Below are positions 7,718-15,849 of a stretch of 64,000 nucleotides of DNA, piece after piece. Origin of the DNA: Solirubrobacterales bacterium (GTDB taxonomy: Bacteria > Actinomycetota > Thermoleophilia > Solirubrobacterales > JACPNS01); assembly GCA_016185345.1 (NCBI GenBank), contig JACPNS010000012.1:1-64000 (forward strand). The letters are read 5' to 3'. Within the stretch, counting starts at the first letter, position 1. The number at the start of each line of letters is the position of its first letter. Made by a program: the position numbers and the translations under genes. Below the pieces are notes generated by a model that made no database searches, was not told where the DNA came from, and saw only the letters and a program-made list of their open reading frames with translations.

Positions 7718-8551
7718 GTGACGACGGAATCGCCCGATATCCAGACCAGCGCAGATGCTGAAGTAACCGAGGTCGCACGCGCCAGAACGCGCGTGAAGAT
7801 CTGCGGGATCACCCGCGAGGAAGACGCCCGCCTGGCCGTTCAGAACAACGTCTGGGCCATAGGCATGATCATGTGGCCGGCGAGCCCGCGCCACGTACCG
7901 CTCCAGCAGGCGGCCGAGATTGCCGACAGCGCGCGTAAATCAACTGAGATCGCTGGCGTGTTCGTGGATCAGCCGCTGGACGAGGTTGTGGCGCTGACGA
8001 CCGAGATCGGACTGTCGGTGGTCCAGTTGCACGGAAACGAAGGCAAACACTTTGCCCAGGCCATCGTCGAGCGCACCGGTGCTCGCGTGATCAAAGCGTT
8101 CCGCGTCCAGGGCCGCGACGTGCTCGGCGAGCTGGGCAAGTTCTACAACGTCGACTTCCATCTGCTTGACACGTACAAGGCCGGCATTCCCGGCGGTACT
8201 GGCGAGACCTTCGACTGGAGATTTCTCCTCGACACGCCACGCCGCGGCAACGTCCCGCTGATCCTCTCTGGCGGATTGACACCCGAGAACGTCGGTGGCG
8301 CGATCGAGCTGGTTGGCCCGTACGCGGTCGACACGTCCTCCGGCGTCGAGAGCGAGCCGGGAATCAAAGATCACGACAAGATGAACGCGTTCTTTGCCGC
8401 AGTGAAGGAAGCCGTCTCGCCGCTCCACGCGGTGCCTGACAGCCCGCTCACCGGAGCGGACGACGAAGTTCTCACCCTCGCTTACAGTCGCCGAATGCAA
8501 GCCGAAGCCGACCTCGCAGCCCGCAAGCCAAGTGGCGGCGACCGCCGATGA
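7718..8551 (+). CDS. trpF: Phosphoribosylanthranilate isomerase
   Basis: TrpF performs the Amadori rearrangement of phosphoribosyl-anthranilate. The barrel core shows [12 protein letters not shown] with the catalytic Cys (near residue 31), VQLHGNE, the catalytic Asp in [29 protein letters not shown] and VDTSSGVES. At 277 residues it is longer than the usual 200-220. The extra length is about 25 residues at the N-terminus and about 40 at the C-terminus. The GTG start at 7718 is supported by the -10-like CAGAAT; a later start is possible. It overlaps trpB by 4 bases (ATGA). Confidence 0.93.
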   Translation: MTTESPDIQTSADAEVTEVARARTRVKICGITREEDARLAVQNNVWAIGMIMWPASPRHVPLQQAAEIADSARKSTEIAGVFVDQPLDEVVALTTEIGLSVVQLHGNEGKHFAQAIVERTGARVIKAFRVQGRDVLGELGKFYNVDFHLLDTYKAGIPGGTGETFDWRFLLDTPRRGNVPLILSGGLTPENVGGAIELVGPYAVDTSSGVESEPGIKDHDKMNAFFAAVKEAVSPLHAVPDSPLTGADDEVLTLAYSRRMQAEADLAARKPSGGDRR

Positions 8552-9774
8552 GCGGTTTCGAGCCCACAGTCACGCAGATCTCGCAGATTAACGCCCACGC
8601 AGAAGAGGTCGAGCACCGCTTTGGCGAGTACGGCGGGCAGTACGTGCCAGAAACCCTGATGCCGGCCCTTCAAGAGCTTGAGCTTGCCTGGGTCAGCGCG
8701 CGCGACGACACGTCCTTTCAAGCCGAGCTGCACACGCTGCTCTGCGATTACGCCGGTCGCCCGACCTCGTTGTATCTCGCCGAACGGCTCTCGGATCACA
8801 TGGGCTACCCGATCTATCTCAAGCGCGAGGACCTGCTGCACACCGGTGCGCACAAGATCAACAATGCCCTCGGCCAGGCGCTGATCGCCAAGCGCATCGG
8901 CAAGAAGCGCATCATCGCCGAGACCGGTGCCGGTCAGCACGGCGTCGCCACGGCGACCGCCTGCGCCCGCCTGAACCTCGAGTGCGAGATATTCATGGGC
9001 GAGGAAGACATCCGCCGCCAGGCGCCGAACGTCGCGCGGATGCATTTGCTTGGCGCGAAGGTCACGCCCGTCAAGGCTGGATCAAAGACTTTGAAAGAAG
9101 CCGTTTCCGCGGCGATCCGCAACTGGGTCGAAACCGTTGAAGACACGCACTACATCCTTGGTTCTGCTGTTGGACCCGCCCCGTTTCCGGCGATGGTTCG
9201 CGACCTCCAGCGCGTGATCGGCGACGAGGCGCGCGGCCAGATCTGCCACATGGCCGAACGCCTCCCAGCGCGAGTTATCGCGTGCGTCGGGGCAGGCTCA
9301 AACGCGATCGGCACGTTCAAAGCATTTGAGAAGGACAGCAAGATCGAGTTGATCGGCGTGGAGGCCGGCGGCCACGGGCTTTCGTCCGGCTCGCACGGCG
9401 CCACTCTTACGGCCGGATCGACCGGCATTCTGCACGGCTCGCGCTCGTCGGTCTTGCAAACCGAGGACGGGCAGATCCAGGAGGCACACTCGATTTCCGC
9501 CGGCCTCGACTACCCGGGCGTTGGACCGGAACACTCTTACCTACGCGACATCGGCCGCGTGCAGTACTACTCCGCGACCGACGAAGAGGCTTTGGCGGCG
9601 CTACAGCTTGTGTGCAAGCTCGAGGGCATCATCCCGGCGCTTGAGAGCTCGCACGCGATCGCATGGTTGCTCGACAACCCCGGCGGCGACATGGACCTCG
9701 TAACGCTCAGCGGCCGCGGCGACAAGGACATGGACGAAGTGATGCGCCTGACAGGTCTGAAGGACGAGCTCTAG
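8548..9774 (+). CDS. trpB: Tryptophan synthase beta chain
   Basis: TrpB is the PLP enzyme that condenses indole with serine. The 408-residue protein has the N-terminal [13 protein letters not shown], the PLP lysine in [24 protein letters not shown], and the phosphate-binding [12 protein letters not shown]. This is the TrpB1 type that works with TrpA. It overlaps trpF at its start and shares a base with the GTG of trpA (TAGTG), so the three are translationally coupled. Length and motifs are normal. Confidence 0.97.
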   Translation: MSGFEPTVTQISQINAHAEEVEHRFGEYGGQYVPETLMPALQELELAWVSARDDTSFQAELHTLLCDYAGRPTSLYLAERLSDHMGYPIYLKREDLLHTGAHKINNALGQALIAKRIGKKRIIAETGAGQHGVATATACARLNLECEIFMGEEDIRRQAPNVARMHLLGAKVTPVKAGSKTLKEAVSAAIRNWVETVEDTHYILGSAVGPAPFPAMVRDLQRVIGDEARGQICHMAERLPARVIACVGAGSNAIGTFKAFEKDSKIELIGVEAGGHGLSSGSHGATLTAGSTGILHGSRSSVLQTEDGQIQEAHSISAGLDYPGVGPEHSYLRDIGRVQYYSATDEEALAALQLVCKLEGIIPALESSHAIAWLLDNPGGDMDLVTLSGRGDKDMDEVMRLTGLKDEL

Positions 9775-10586
9775 TGAGTTCGGTAGAAACCGCGACTGGC
9801 GTTGAGCGGATTGCTGCGGCGTTTGCCGGGCATGGCCGCAAGGCGGCGCTCATGCCGTATCTGATGGGCGGCTTTCCAAACACCGATGATTCGCTTCGCA
9901 TCGCGCAGGCCTACATCGACGGTGGCGCGGACCTGATCGAGTTTGGTCTGCCGTTCAGCGATCCGCTTGCCGATGGTCCCGTGATTCATGGGGCGGCGGT
10001 CGACGCTCTGGCCGGCGGAGTTGTCATCGAAAAATTGTTGGATGCGATTGCGCCGATCGCGGGGCAGGTGCCGGTGCTTGTCATGACTTACTTCAACTTG
10101 ATTGAGGCGCGTGGGGTGGAGCGGTTCCTTGGCCGCGTCGCTGAGCTTGGCGTCAGTGGACTGATCGTGCCGGATATTCCGATCGAGGAGTCGGGCGCCC
10201 TGCTAGAGCCGTGCGATCGGCACGGACTTGCGCTGATTCCGCTCATCGCGCCGACGACACCGGATGAGCGCATGGCAGAGATCTGCGCCCAGGCGCGGGG
10301 ATTCATCTACACCGTTGCCGTGACCGGTACGACCGGCGAGCGCGGCGCCGATGCCGAAGGGCTGGCGAAGTTAGTTGGTCGCGTCCGCGCCCACACCGAA
10401 TTGCCCGTGGCAGTCGGATTCGGAATCTCAGACCCCGAACAGGCCGCCCGCGTGGGCGAGATCGCCGACGGCGCGATCGTCGGTACGCGGTTGGTGCGCG
10501 AAGCGCGCGAGGCGCATGAAGGTGCAGGAGACCCGATCCCGGCCGTGCTCGAATTGGTTCGATCCTTCTCTGCCGCGCTCAGCTGA
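9774..10586 (+). CDS. trpA: Tryptophan synthase alpha chain
   Basis: TrpA splits indole-3-glycerol phosphate and channels indole to TrpB. The 270-residue barrel contains LMGGFPN, the catalytic Glu in LIEFGLPFSDPLADGPVI, the catalytic Asp in IVPDIPIEES, and VGFGISDPEQ. The GTG at 9774 overlaps the trpB stop, which fixes the start. It is the last biosynthetic gene of the operon. Confidence 0.96.
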   Translation: MSSVETATGVERIAAAFAGHGRKAALMPYLMGGFPNTDDSLRIAQAYIDGGADLIEFGLPFSDPLADGPVIHGAAVDALAGGVVIEKLLDAIAPIAGQVPVLVMTYFNLIEARGVERFLGRVAELGVSGLIVPDIPIEESGALLEPCDRHGLALIPLIAPTTPDERMAEICAQARGFIYTVAVTGTTGERGADAEGLAKLVGRVRAHTELPVAVGFGISDPEQAARVGEIADGAIVGTRLVREAREAHEGAGDPIPAVLELVRSFSAALS

Positions 10587-10677
10587 AGCGCAGGAAAGTG
10601 CGACAGCTGGCACAAACTTTTTCGCGACTTGAGAGGAACTCTGCCCAGCCGAGTGACGCGCTAATCTTTCGCTGGAA

Positions 10678-10851
10678 ATGATCAACCTCGTCGCATTCTG
10701 CCTCGCCGCCATGGTGTACCTGCTCCTCTGGGCCATCGGGCGCGGACCGCTAACGGCAGCGCTCATCCCGGCTTTGATCCTGATCGTTGCCGCAGCGGTC
10801 TACACGTACATTCCGCTGATCAAGAGGACCATTCACGGTCACTCTGACTGA
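10678..10851 (+). CDS. Small two-helix membrane protein
   Basis: ATG at 10678 opens 57 codons ending in TGA at 10851. The product has two hydrophobic stretches, roughly residues 3-20 (LVAFCLAAMVYLLLWAIG) and 27-45, joined by a short GRGP turn, and ends in a charged tail KRTIHGHSD. A TAATCT at 10662-10667 could be a -10 about 10 bases upstream. It is 91 bases downstream of trpA on the same strand and converges with pfkA. The coding look (clean hydrophobic periodicity, high third-position GC) supports a real gene, but I do not recognise the family. Confidence 0.55.
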   Translation: MINLVAFCLAAMVYLLLWAIGRGPLTAALIPALILIVAAAVYTYIPLIKRTIHGHSD

Positions 10852-10869
10852 CTCGCGTCAGCCGCCCGA

Positions 10870-11907
10870 TCAGCCGAAGAATTTCCGCGCGACCTCGACG
10901 TACTGCATGTCGACGGTCTTGACATCTGTGATGCCGCTCAATGGCACGGAGACGATGTCGCTGCCAACCAGCGCCGCCATGTGGCCGAACTCGCCGTCGA
11001 TCGCGCACCTTGCGGCTTGAACGCCGTAGCGCGTAGCGAGCACGCGGTCGTGGGCAGTTGGAGTGCCGCCGCGCTGGACGTGTCCAAGCACCGTCACGCG
11101 TGACTCAAAGCCCGTGAGACTTTCAAGTTCCTCGGCCAGCGCTGCGCCAATGCCGCCCAGGCGCGGGTAGCCGTATTCGTCGGTCGATTCGTTGGCACGG
11201 ATCTGACGCGACTCGCCGGAGGCGAACGACAGGTTCGCCCCCTCAGCAGCGACGATCAGCGAGAAGTTTGCGCCCGCCGCGTGGCGCTTCTCGAGCGCGG
11301 CCGCGATCTCTTCGACGGGAGTGTCGAGCTCTGGAATCACAACGGCATCCGCGCCACCGGCGATCGCCGAGAACAACGCGATCCAGCCACTGTTGCGCCC
11401 CATGACTTCGAGCACAAGCATGCGGTCGTGCGAGGCCGCCGTGGTGTGCAGTCGGTCGAGCGCGTCGGTCGCGATCTGCACAGCAGTGTCAAAGCCAAAC
11501 GTGAAGTCGGTGCCGACGACGTCGTTGTCGATCGTCTTTGGAACGCCGATCGTCGGGATGCCCTCTTCCAAGAAGAGCCGACGGGTCATCATCATCGTGT
11601 GCTCGCCGCCGATCGCGATCACTGCGTCGAAGTTGTCTTCCTCAACGGCCGCCTTGACCAGCGCGACGCCGTTTTCCTCGCGGTACGGGTTGTAGCTGGA
11701 CGTGCCGATGATCGTGCCACCCAAGTGCAGGATGCCGCGAATCTTGGAGCGGTCGAGCGTGATGTACTCGCGCTTGGCGAGGCCGCGGTAGCCGGACTTC
11801 AGACCAACTGCCTCGTGGCCCTCCTGTTGAAGTGCGCGCGCGGCCGCTCGAATAACTGCGTTGAGTCCGGGGCAGTCTCCGCCCGCGGTGAGGATGCCTA
11901 CCTTCAT
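10870..11907 (-). CDS. pfkA: 6-phosphofructokinase
   Basis: PFK phosphorylates fructose 6-phosphate in glycolysis. The 345-residue protein shows GILTAGGDCPGLNAVIRAA, GGTIIGTSSYNP, PKTIDNDVVGTD with the catalytic Asp, and LGHVQRGGTPTAHDR. Two positions that usually separate ATP- from PPi-dependent enzymes are mixed: the usual GGDGS is GGEHT here, and the residue before TIDND is Lys, as in PPi enzymes and some actinobacterial ATP enzymes. The phosphoryl donor is therefore open. The start at 11907 is set by the TATACT box 7 bases upstream and by the conserved N-terminus; a longer frame to 11958 is unlikely. Confidence 0.94.
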   Translation of the reverse strand: MKVGILTAGGDCPGLNAVIRAAARALQQEGHEAVGLKSGYRGLAKREYITLDRSKIRGILHLGGTIIGTSSYNPYREENGVALVKAAVEEDNFDAVIAIGGEHTMMMTRRLFLEEGIPTIGVPKTIDNDVVGTDFTFGFDTAVQIATDALDRLHTTAASHDRMLVLEVMGRNSGWIALFSAIAGGADAVVIPELDTPVEEIAAALEKRHAAGANFSLIVAAEGANLSFASGESRQIRANESTDEYGYPRLGGIGAALAEELESLTGFESRVTVLGHVQRGGTPTAHDRVLATRYGVQAARCAIDGEFGHMAALVGSDIVSVPLSGITDVKTVDMQYVEVARKFFG

Positions 11908-11914
11908 TCGCGCG

Positions 11915-11920
11915 AGTATA
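11915..11920 (-). promoter_or_regulatory. -10 element for leaderless pfkA
   Basis: On the minus strand TATACT is followed by exactly 7 bases (CGCGCGA) and the ATG. There is no Shine-Dalgarno, so the mRNA probably starts at the initiation codon. Confidence 0.6.
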
Positions 11921-12004
11921 TGTTCGCTGAGCAAATGGGCGTGGTGCCATCCGGACAACGATCGCGCTCACGGTTACTCCGCATTGGCAGAGGGGCTACA
12001 GGGC

Positions 12005-12010
12005 TAGGCT
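12005..12010 (+). promoter_or_regulatory. Likely -10 element for the lipoprotein gene
   Basis: TAGGCT lies 9 bases before the ATG at 12020. A TTGGCA at 11984-11989 could be the -35, although the 15-base spacer is short. Confidence 0.4.
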
Positions 12011-12019
12011 TGCCGCTCG

Positions 12020-12856
12020 ATGCGCCTGCAACTGACCACAATTGCTGCCCTGGTCGCCAGCACGGCACTGACAACGGGGCTGGCCGGGTGCGGGGGCTCG
12101 AACGACGACCTGCCAGTGCGGACGATCTCTTTCCAGGGGCCAACCTCTGGTCCGTTGAAACAGCGCGCCTCGGATATGCGCAAAGCCGCAGAGCTCGCAG
12201 TTGGGGCAATCGACGGCGACACGAAGGGATCGCGACTGAAAATCGTCGATGGACCGGATCCGAATGCGATCGCCACTATCGATGCGCTGGCGAGCGTGCC
12301 AATCTCGGGAAAGAATCAGTTGTCGATCGCGTTGACGCCGCCAATTGCTCGTGAAACGAGGCTTCAGCGAAGGCCAGCGCCACCACGTATCTGGCTGCTC
12401 CCCCCGGATGCCCTCGGGACGGCTGCAAAGTCGAGCTACATGGCATCAGGGGTCGAGGGAGCGACAAAGGCAGCATCCGATTCGCCGCTCCGCGCCGGCA
12501 CGCCCAGCGGTCAGTACGTTACGCCGGGGCTTTCGGCCGATAACTACCCGCCTTCGGGAACGGAATTCTTCAAAAAGTTCAATGACGCGTATAACGGGAC
12601 TACGCCGGACCGATACGCGATCTACGGCTACGAAGCCGTTGGATTGATCGTCGATGCGTTGACGCGACTCGAAGAGGGCGGAACCCCAGTCACACAATCC
12701 TCCGTCGCTGAGACGGCACTCGCGATCCGCGATCGATTCAGCCCAGTCGGCCGCTACGACGTGCTGCCGTCAGGCCAGACCACGCTCTACGTCTTCCAGG
12801 CAAGGGGCAGGGGCGCGCCGCCGGGCGACGCTGCGCTGATCGAAGCACTCCGCTAG
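12020..12856 (+). CDS. Lipoprotein resembling a shortened periplasmic binding protein
   Basis: A signal peptide ends in the lipobox LAGC (Cys24), so the protein is likely anchored outside the membrane. The second half resembles the C-terminal lobe of type I periplasmic binding proteins for branched-chain amino acids: FFKKFNDAYNGTTPDRYAIY followed by GYEAVGLIVDALTR. At 278 residues it is about 100 shorter than a normal binding protein, and the first lobe is poorly preserved. There is no permease or ATPase beside it. It may be a sensor or a degenerate binding protein. Ligand unknown. Confidence 0.65.
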   Translation: MRLQLTTIAALVASTALTTGLAGCGGSNDDLPVRTISFQGPTSGPLKQRASDMRKAAELAVGAIDGDTKGSRLKIVDGPDPNAIATIDALASVPISGKNQLSIALTPPIARETRLQRRPAPPRIWLLPPDALGTAAKSSYMASGVEGATKAASDSPLRAGTPSGQYVTPGLSADNYPPSGTEFFKKFNDAYNGTTPDRYAIYGYEAVGLIVDALTRLEEGGTPVTQSSVAETALAIRDRFSPVGRYDVLPSGQTTLYVFQARGRGAPPGDAALIEALR

Positions 12857-12956
12857 CCACGCATTCACCGGCAACCCCGAGATCCTCAAAGTCAAGAATC
12901 TCCCCCGCGAGGTTCGAGACCTGCGCGATACGAAGCAAATTGAGGCCGCGTTTGAA

Positions 12957-14276
12957 TCAGTTGCGCCCGGCAACAGCCGGCATGTCAATCGTCGGAGACG
13001 TATCCGCGACATCCTGCGACACGCCACTACGAGCAGCCTCGTCGCGCACGGCCTTCGCCACTTCAATCGCTACATCGCGGTTGAAGACCGAGGGGATGAT
13101 GTAATCCTCTGATATCTCGTTCTCGGGAACGCATGCGGCGATTCCTTCGGCGGCAGCCATTTTCATCTCGTCTGTGATCTTGGTTGCGCGGGCGTCCATC
13201 GCTCCACGGAAGATTCCAGGGAAGCAGAGCACGTTGTTGATCTGGTTGGGGTAGTCCGAACGGCCGGTGGCCATGATGCGCACGTTGTAAGCAGCGGCCT
13301 CTTCGGGCATGACTTCAGGTGTGGGGTTGGCCATCGCGAAAATGATCGGGTCGGCATTCATCTTGGCCAGCGACTTGGGCTCGAGCACTCCAGGGCCGGA
13401 CAGGCCGATCACGAGGTCCATGCCCTCAATGACATCGTTTGGTCCGCCAAGGCGTTTGTCCTTGTTGGTGTGGCCGGCGTACCACTGCTTGACCGGGTCC
13501 AGAGACTCGAAGTCTTCGCGAGTGGTGCTCAGCGCGCCCTTGCGGTCGCAGCCGATGATGTCCTCTACGCCGGCGGCTTCGAGCATTTCCGTCACAGCGA
13601 TACCTGCTGCGCCAAGGCCGAGCATCAGAACGCGCAGCTCAGAGATTTTCTTGCCGGTGACCTTGCACGCGTTCATCAGCGCGGCGATCGTCACGACGGC
13701 GGTGCCGTGCTGGTCGTCGTGGAAGACGGGAATGTCGAGCGATTCCTTCAGGCGACGCTCGATCTCAAAGCAGCGCGGCGAGGAAATGTCTTCAAGGTTG
13801 ATTCCTCCGAACGTGGGAGCCATCAGCTCGACGGCGCGCACGATTTCGTCGGGGTCCTTGGTGTCAAGGCAGATCGGGAAGGCATCAACCTGGGCAAATT
13901 CCTTGAAGAGCATGCATTTGCCCTCCATCACCGGCATAGCGGCCTCGGGGCCGATGTCTCCCAGGCCAAGAACAGCCGTGCCATCGCTGACCACGGCCAC
14001 GGTGTTGGCCTTGATCGTGTACTTGTAGGCCTTCTCGACGTTCTCGTGGATCGCCATGCAGACGCGGGCGACGCCCGGGGTGTAGGCCATCGAAAGGTCG
14101 TCACGCGTGCGCAGAGGATGCTTGTTGTGCTGCTCGATCTTGCCGCCCTGGTGCATGTTGAATGTGCGATCCGTGGTCTCCAGCAACTTCGCGCCGCGGA
14201 TCTCGAGCAGGGCAGAGATGATCTCGCGGTAGTGGTCCTGGTTGCGCGCCGCGACGACGATGTCGCGGATCGTCAT
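12957..14276 (-). CDS. NAD(P)-dependent malic enzyme, possibly frameshifted at its N-terminus
   Basis: Malic enzyme oxidatively decarboxylates malate to pyruvate. Visible are MAYTPGVARVC, the NTVAVVSDGTAVLGLGDIG block, FHDDQHGTAVV, the Rossmann GLGAAGIAV and AMANPTPEVMPEEA. The N-terminus given here begins within an ACT-like segment (TIRDIVVAARNQDHY), so it looks truncated. The frame stays open upstream to 14366 with no start codon. A start with a good -10 lies at 14362 in another frame. One missing base near 14340 would join them and add about 29 residues. The 439 residues listed are the part in one frame. It converges with the lipoprotein gene. Confidence 0.9.
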   Translation of the reverse strand: MTIRDIVVAARNQDHYREIISALLEIRGAKLLETTDRTFNMHQGGKIEQHNKHPLRTRDDLSMAYTPGVARVCMAIHENVEKAYKYTIKANTVAVVSDGTAVLGLGDIGPEAAMPVMEGKCMLFKEFAQVDAFPICLDTKDPDEIVRAVELMAPTFGGINLEDISSPRCFEIERRLKESLDIPVFHDDQHGTAVVTIAALMNACKVTGKKISELRVLMLGLGAAGIAVTEMLEAAGVEDIIGCDRKGALSTTREDFESLDPVKQWYAGHTNKDKRLGGPNDVIEGMDLVIGLSGPGVLEPKSLAKMNADPIIFAMANPTPEVMPEEAAAYNVRIMATGRSDYPNQINNVLCFPGIFRGAMDARATKITDEMKMAAAEGIAACVPENEISEDYIIPSVFNRDVAIEVAKAVRDEAARSGVSQDVADTSPTIDMPAVAGRN

Positions 14277-14368
14277 GTCGTCCTTCGAGCCCGTGATGTC
14301 GACACGCGGGCACCGGCGGATGCGCTCGAAGCGCGGAAAATCTTTGTGGCGGGCGTGCTCATGGGGTC

Positions 14369-14374
14369 AGTATG
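14369..14374 (-). promoter_or_regulatory. -10 element upstream of malic enzyme
   Basis: CATACT on the minus strand lies 6 bases before an ATG at 14362. That ATG opens MSTPATK but is one base out of frame with the malic enzyme downstream. Confidence 0.4.
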
Positions 14375-14554
14375 ACAAAACCCGCGAGGGATTACGTCGG
14401 CCGCGGCCGATTGCCATCGCGTTGACATTGCAGTCCACCGCACTGCCTTCGTCAGCTTCGATGACCGCCCAGATGACGGCGGCGTAGCTTCAGCCGCCGA
14501 GGCTACAAAGAGGGCGATGATCGAGATCGCTGGTGCGGGGAGAAGGTCGATTGT

Positions 14555-14899
14555 TCATTTCTCCAACTGATCCGGATCGTGCGGCCAGAAAACGGACGCG
14601 ATGTAGATAGAGCCCAACCCCATGAGCATCGCAGCCCGCACGGCCGGTCCAATCGATCCGCCGTCGGTCACCACGGCAATCGTCACAATCGAGATGACCA
14701 CCCCGACCGCTGCATACCAGCGCCACGGCGTCGGCAAGCTGTAGGCCGAATAGATCAGGACCACCAATGCTGTCGCCCCGCCCAAAAGATGGAGAGCGAT
14801 CCAGCCACGTCCCAGTCCCAGGACGAGGGGTGCGACCGCGAGTACCGGCGCGAGGACGGCCACGACCATGAAGAGGTGTCTGGATCGAAGGGACTGCAC
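14555..14899 (-). CDS. Four-helix membrane protein of unknown function
   Basis: The 114-residue product starts MQSLRSRHLFMVVAVLAPVL and has about four hydrophobic segments spread over residues 9-108, then a short polar tail WPHDPDQLEK. I recognise no family motif. It lies between malic enzyme and a repeat-bearing secreted protein, all on the minus strand. A terminator separates it from the latter, so it is probably transcribed separately. Length and composition look like a real small integral membrane protein. Confidence 0.55.
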   Translation of the reverse strand: MQSLRSRHLFMVVAVLAPVLAVAPLVLGLGRGWIALHLLGGATALVVLIYSAYSLPTPWRWYAAVGVVISIVTIAVVTDGGSIGPAVRAAMLMGLGSIYIASVFWPHDPDQLEK

Positions 14900-14926
14900 G
14901 GCGGACCGAGGCTAGCCGCGCAAAGA

Positions 14927-14952
14927 AAACGCCCGGCGACGGCCGGGCGTTT
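14927..14952 (-). terminator. Rho-independent terminator of the repeat-bearing secreted protein
   Basis: AAACGCCCGG (14927-14936) pairs with CCGGGCGTTT (14943-14952) around a 6-base loop. On the minus strand the stem is followed by TTTTCTTT. It lies about 40 bases after the stop at 14993. Confidence 0.8.
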
Positions 14953-14992
14953 CCCTTGCTTCGGACTGCGTTGCGCGCTGCGCGCCGCAATG

Positions 14993-15715
14993 TCAGGAGC
15001 TGGGCGTGACCGTGATGATCATGTTGTCGAGCGAGCCATTGGAAAGCAGGAGTTCTACTGCCTGAGCCTTGATCGCGTGTGGACCCGGGCCTGCGTCTAT
15101 CGTGCGAGTGATGCTCGTGCTTGTGACCTGCGCATAGTTGTCCAGCGGGTCCACTGTGCAGAACTGGTTCGACGCGTCGTCGGGATCAGCGGCAACTCCA
15201 TCCACGACGACCTGGGCGCCGAGGAACTGCGAGTCGGAGGTGTAGGAAACCGAGCATTCGGCGGAGAACGTCAGGATCAACTTGGTCGTTCCCGGAGGGG
15301 CGGTGTAGTTGAGGCTCATTCCCGGAATGTCCGAGTAGCTGAGGCTCGTCGGGGGTGAGTACGCGGTGGTGCTGGTGACCGTGCCAATCGGCGGCGGAAT
15401 CACGGTGCCGGCGGCGAGCTTGCTCGCGCTGACACTGCCGTCCGCGAGCTTTGAGTTGCCCACCGACGCGTCGGTGAGGTCAGAGTTGCCGACTGTAGCG
15501 TTCTTGATGTCTGCCCCAGTGAGGCTTTCGTTCTTGATGTCGGTGCCAGTGAGAGACTTGTCCTTGACCTGCTTGGCAGTGATCGTGCCCTTCTTGATGT
15601 TCTTGCCGTTGATGGTCACAGCCGCGTAGGCACTGCCGCTGAGGGCCACGACGAGGGCAATGATTGCTACCACCATTGATGGCGACGGCGTGAGCTTTGC
15701 CGAGTAACGGTTCAT
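14993..15715 (-). CDS. Secreted protein with ten-residue repeats
   Basis: The 240-residue product starts MNRYSAKLTPSPSMVVAIIA with a signal peptide ending near GSAYAA. It then has a run of near ten-residue repeats (about residues 42-90): KDKSLTGTDIK, NESLTGADIK, NATVGNSDLT, DASVGNSKLA, DGSVSASKLA. The pattern suggests a stacked beta-solenoid or stalk. The rest (about 95-240) looks like a beta-sandwich. The start is set by a Shine-Dalgarno (CAGGAG) upstream of 15715. A terminator follows. I infer a cell-surface role; function unknown. Confidence 0.7.
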   Translation of the reverse strand: MNRYSAKLTPSPSMVVAIIALVVALSGSAYAAVTINGKNIKKGTITAKQVKDKSLTGTDIKNESLTGADIKNATVGNSDLTDASVGNSKLADGSVSASKLAAGTVIPPPIGTVTSTTAYSPPTSLSYSDIPGMSLNYTAPPGTTKLILTFSAECSVSYTSDSQFLGAQVVVDGVAADPDDASNQFCTVDPLDNYAQVTSTSITRTIDAGPGPHAIKAQAVELLLSNGSLDNMIITVTPSS

Positions 15716-15836
15716 ATTGTTCCACTCCTGAAAAATCGGGCGAGATTGGTTAGGAAAAATGATCTTATGGGGATCCTCGGCGGTTCGGGGAGATTTTCGT
15801 CCATCGCCGACGGCGTAGCCCGGCCGCACTCATCCC

Positions 15837-15842
15837 TAGGAT
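15837..15842 (+). promoter_or_regulatory. -10 element for leaderless polA
   Basis: TAGGAT overlaps the first possible ATG (15841) and ends exactly 7 bases before the in-frame GTG at 15850. This argues that translation starts at the GTG. Confidence 0.5.
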
Positions 15843-15849
15843 GCTCGAC

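Noticed and set aside
12905-12925. tRNA-like GGTTCGAGACC stretch
   Set aside because: The putative T-stem does not pair properly and no acceptor or anticodon arms surround it.
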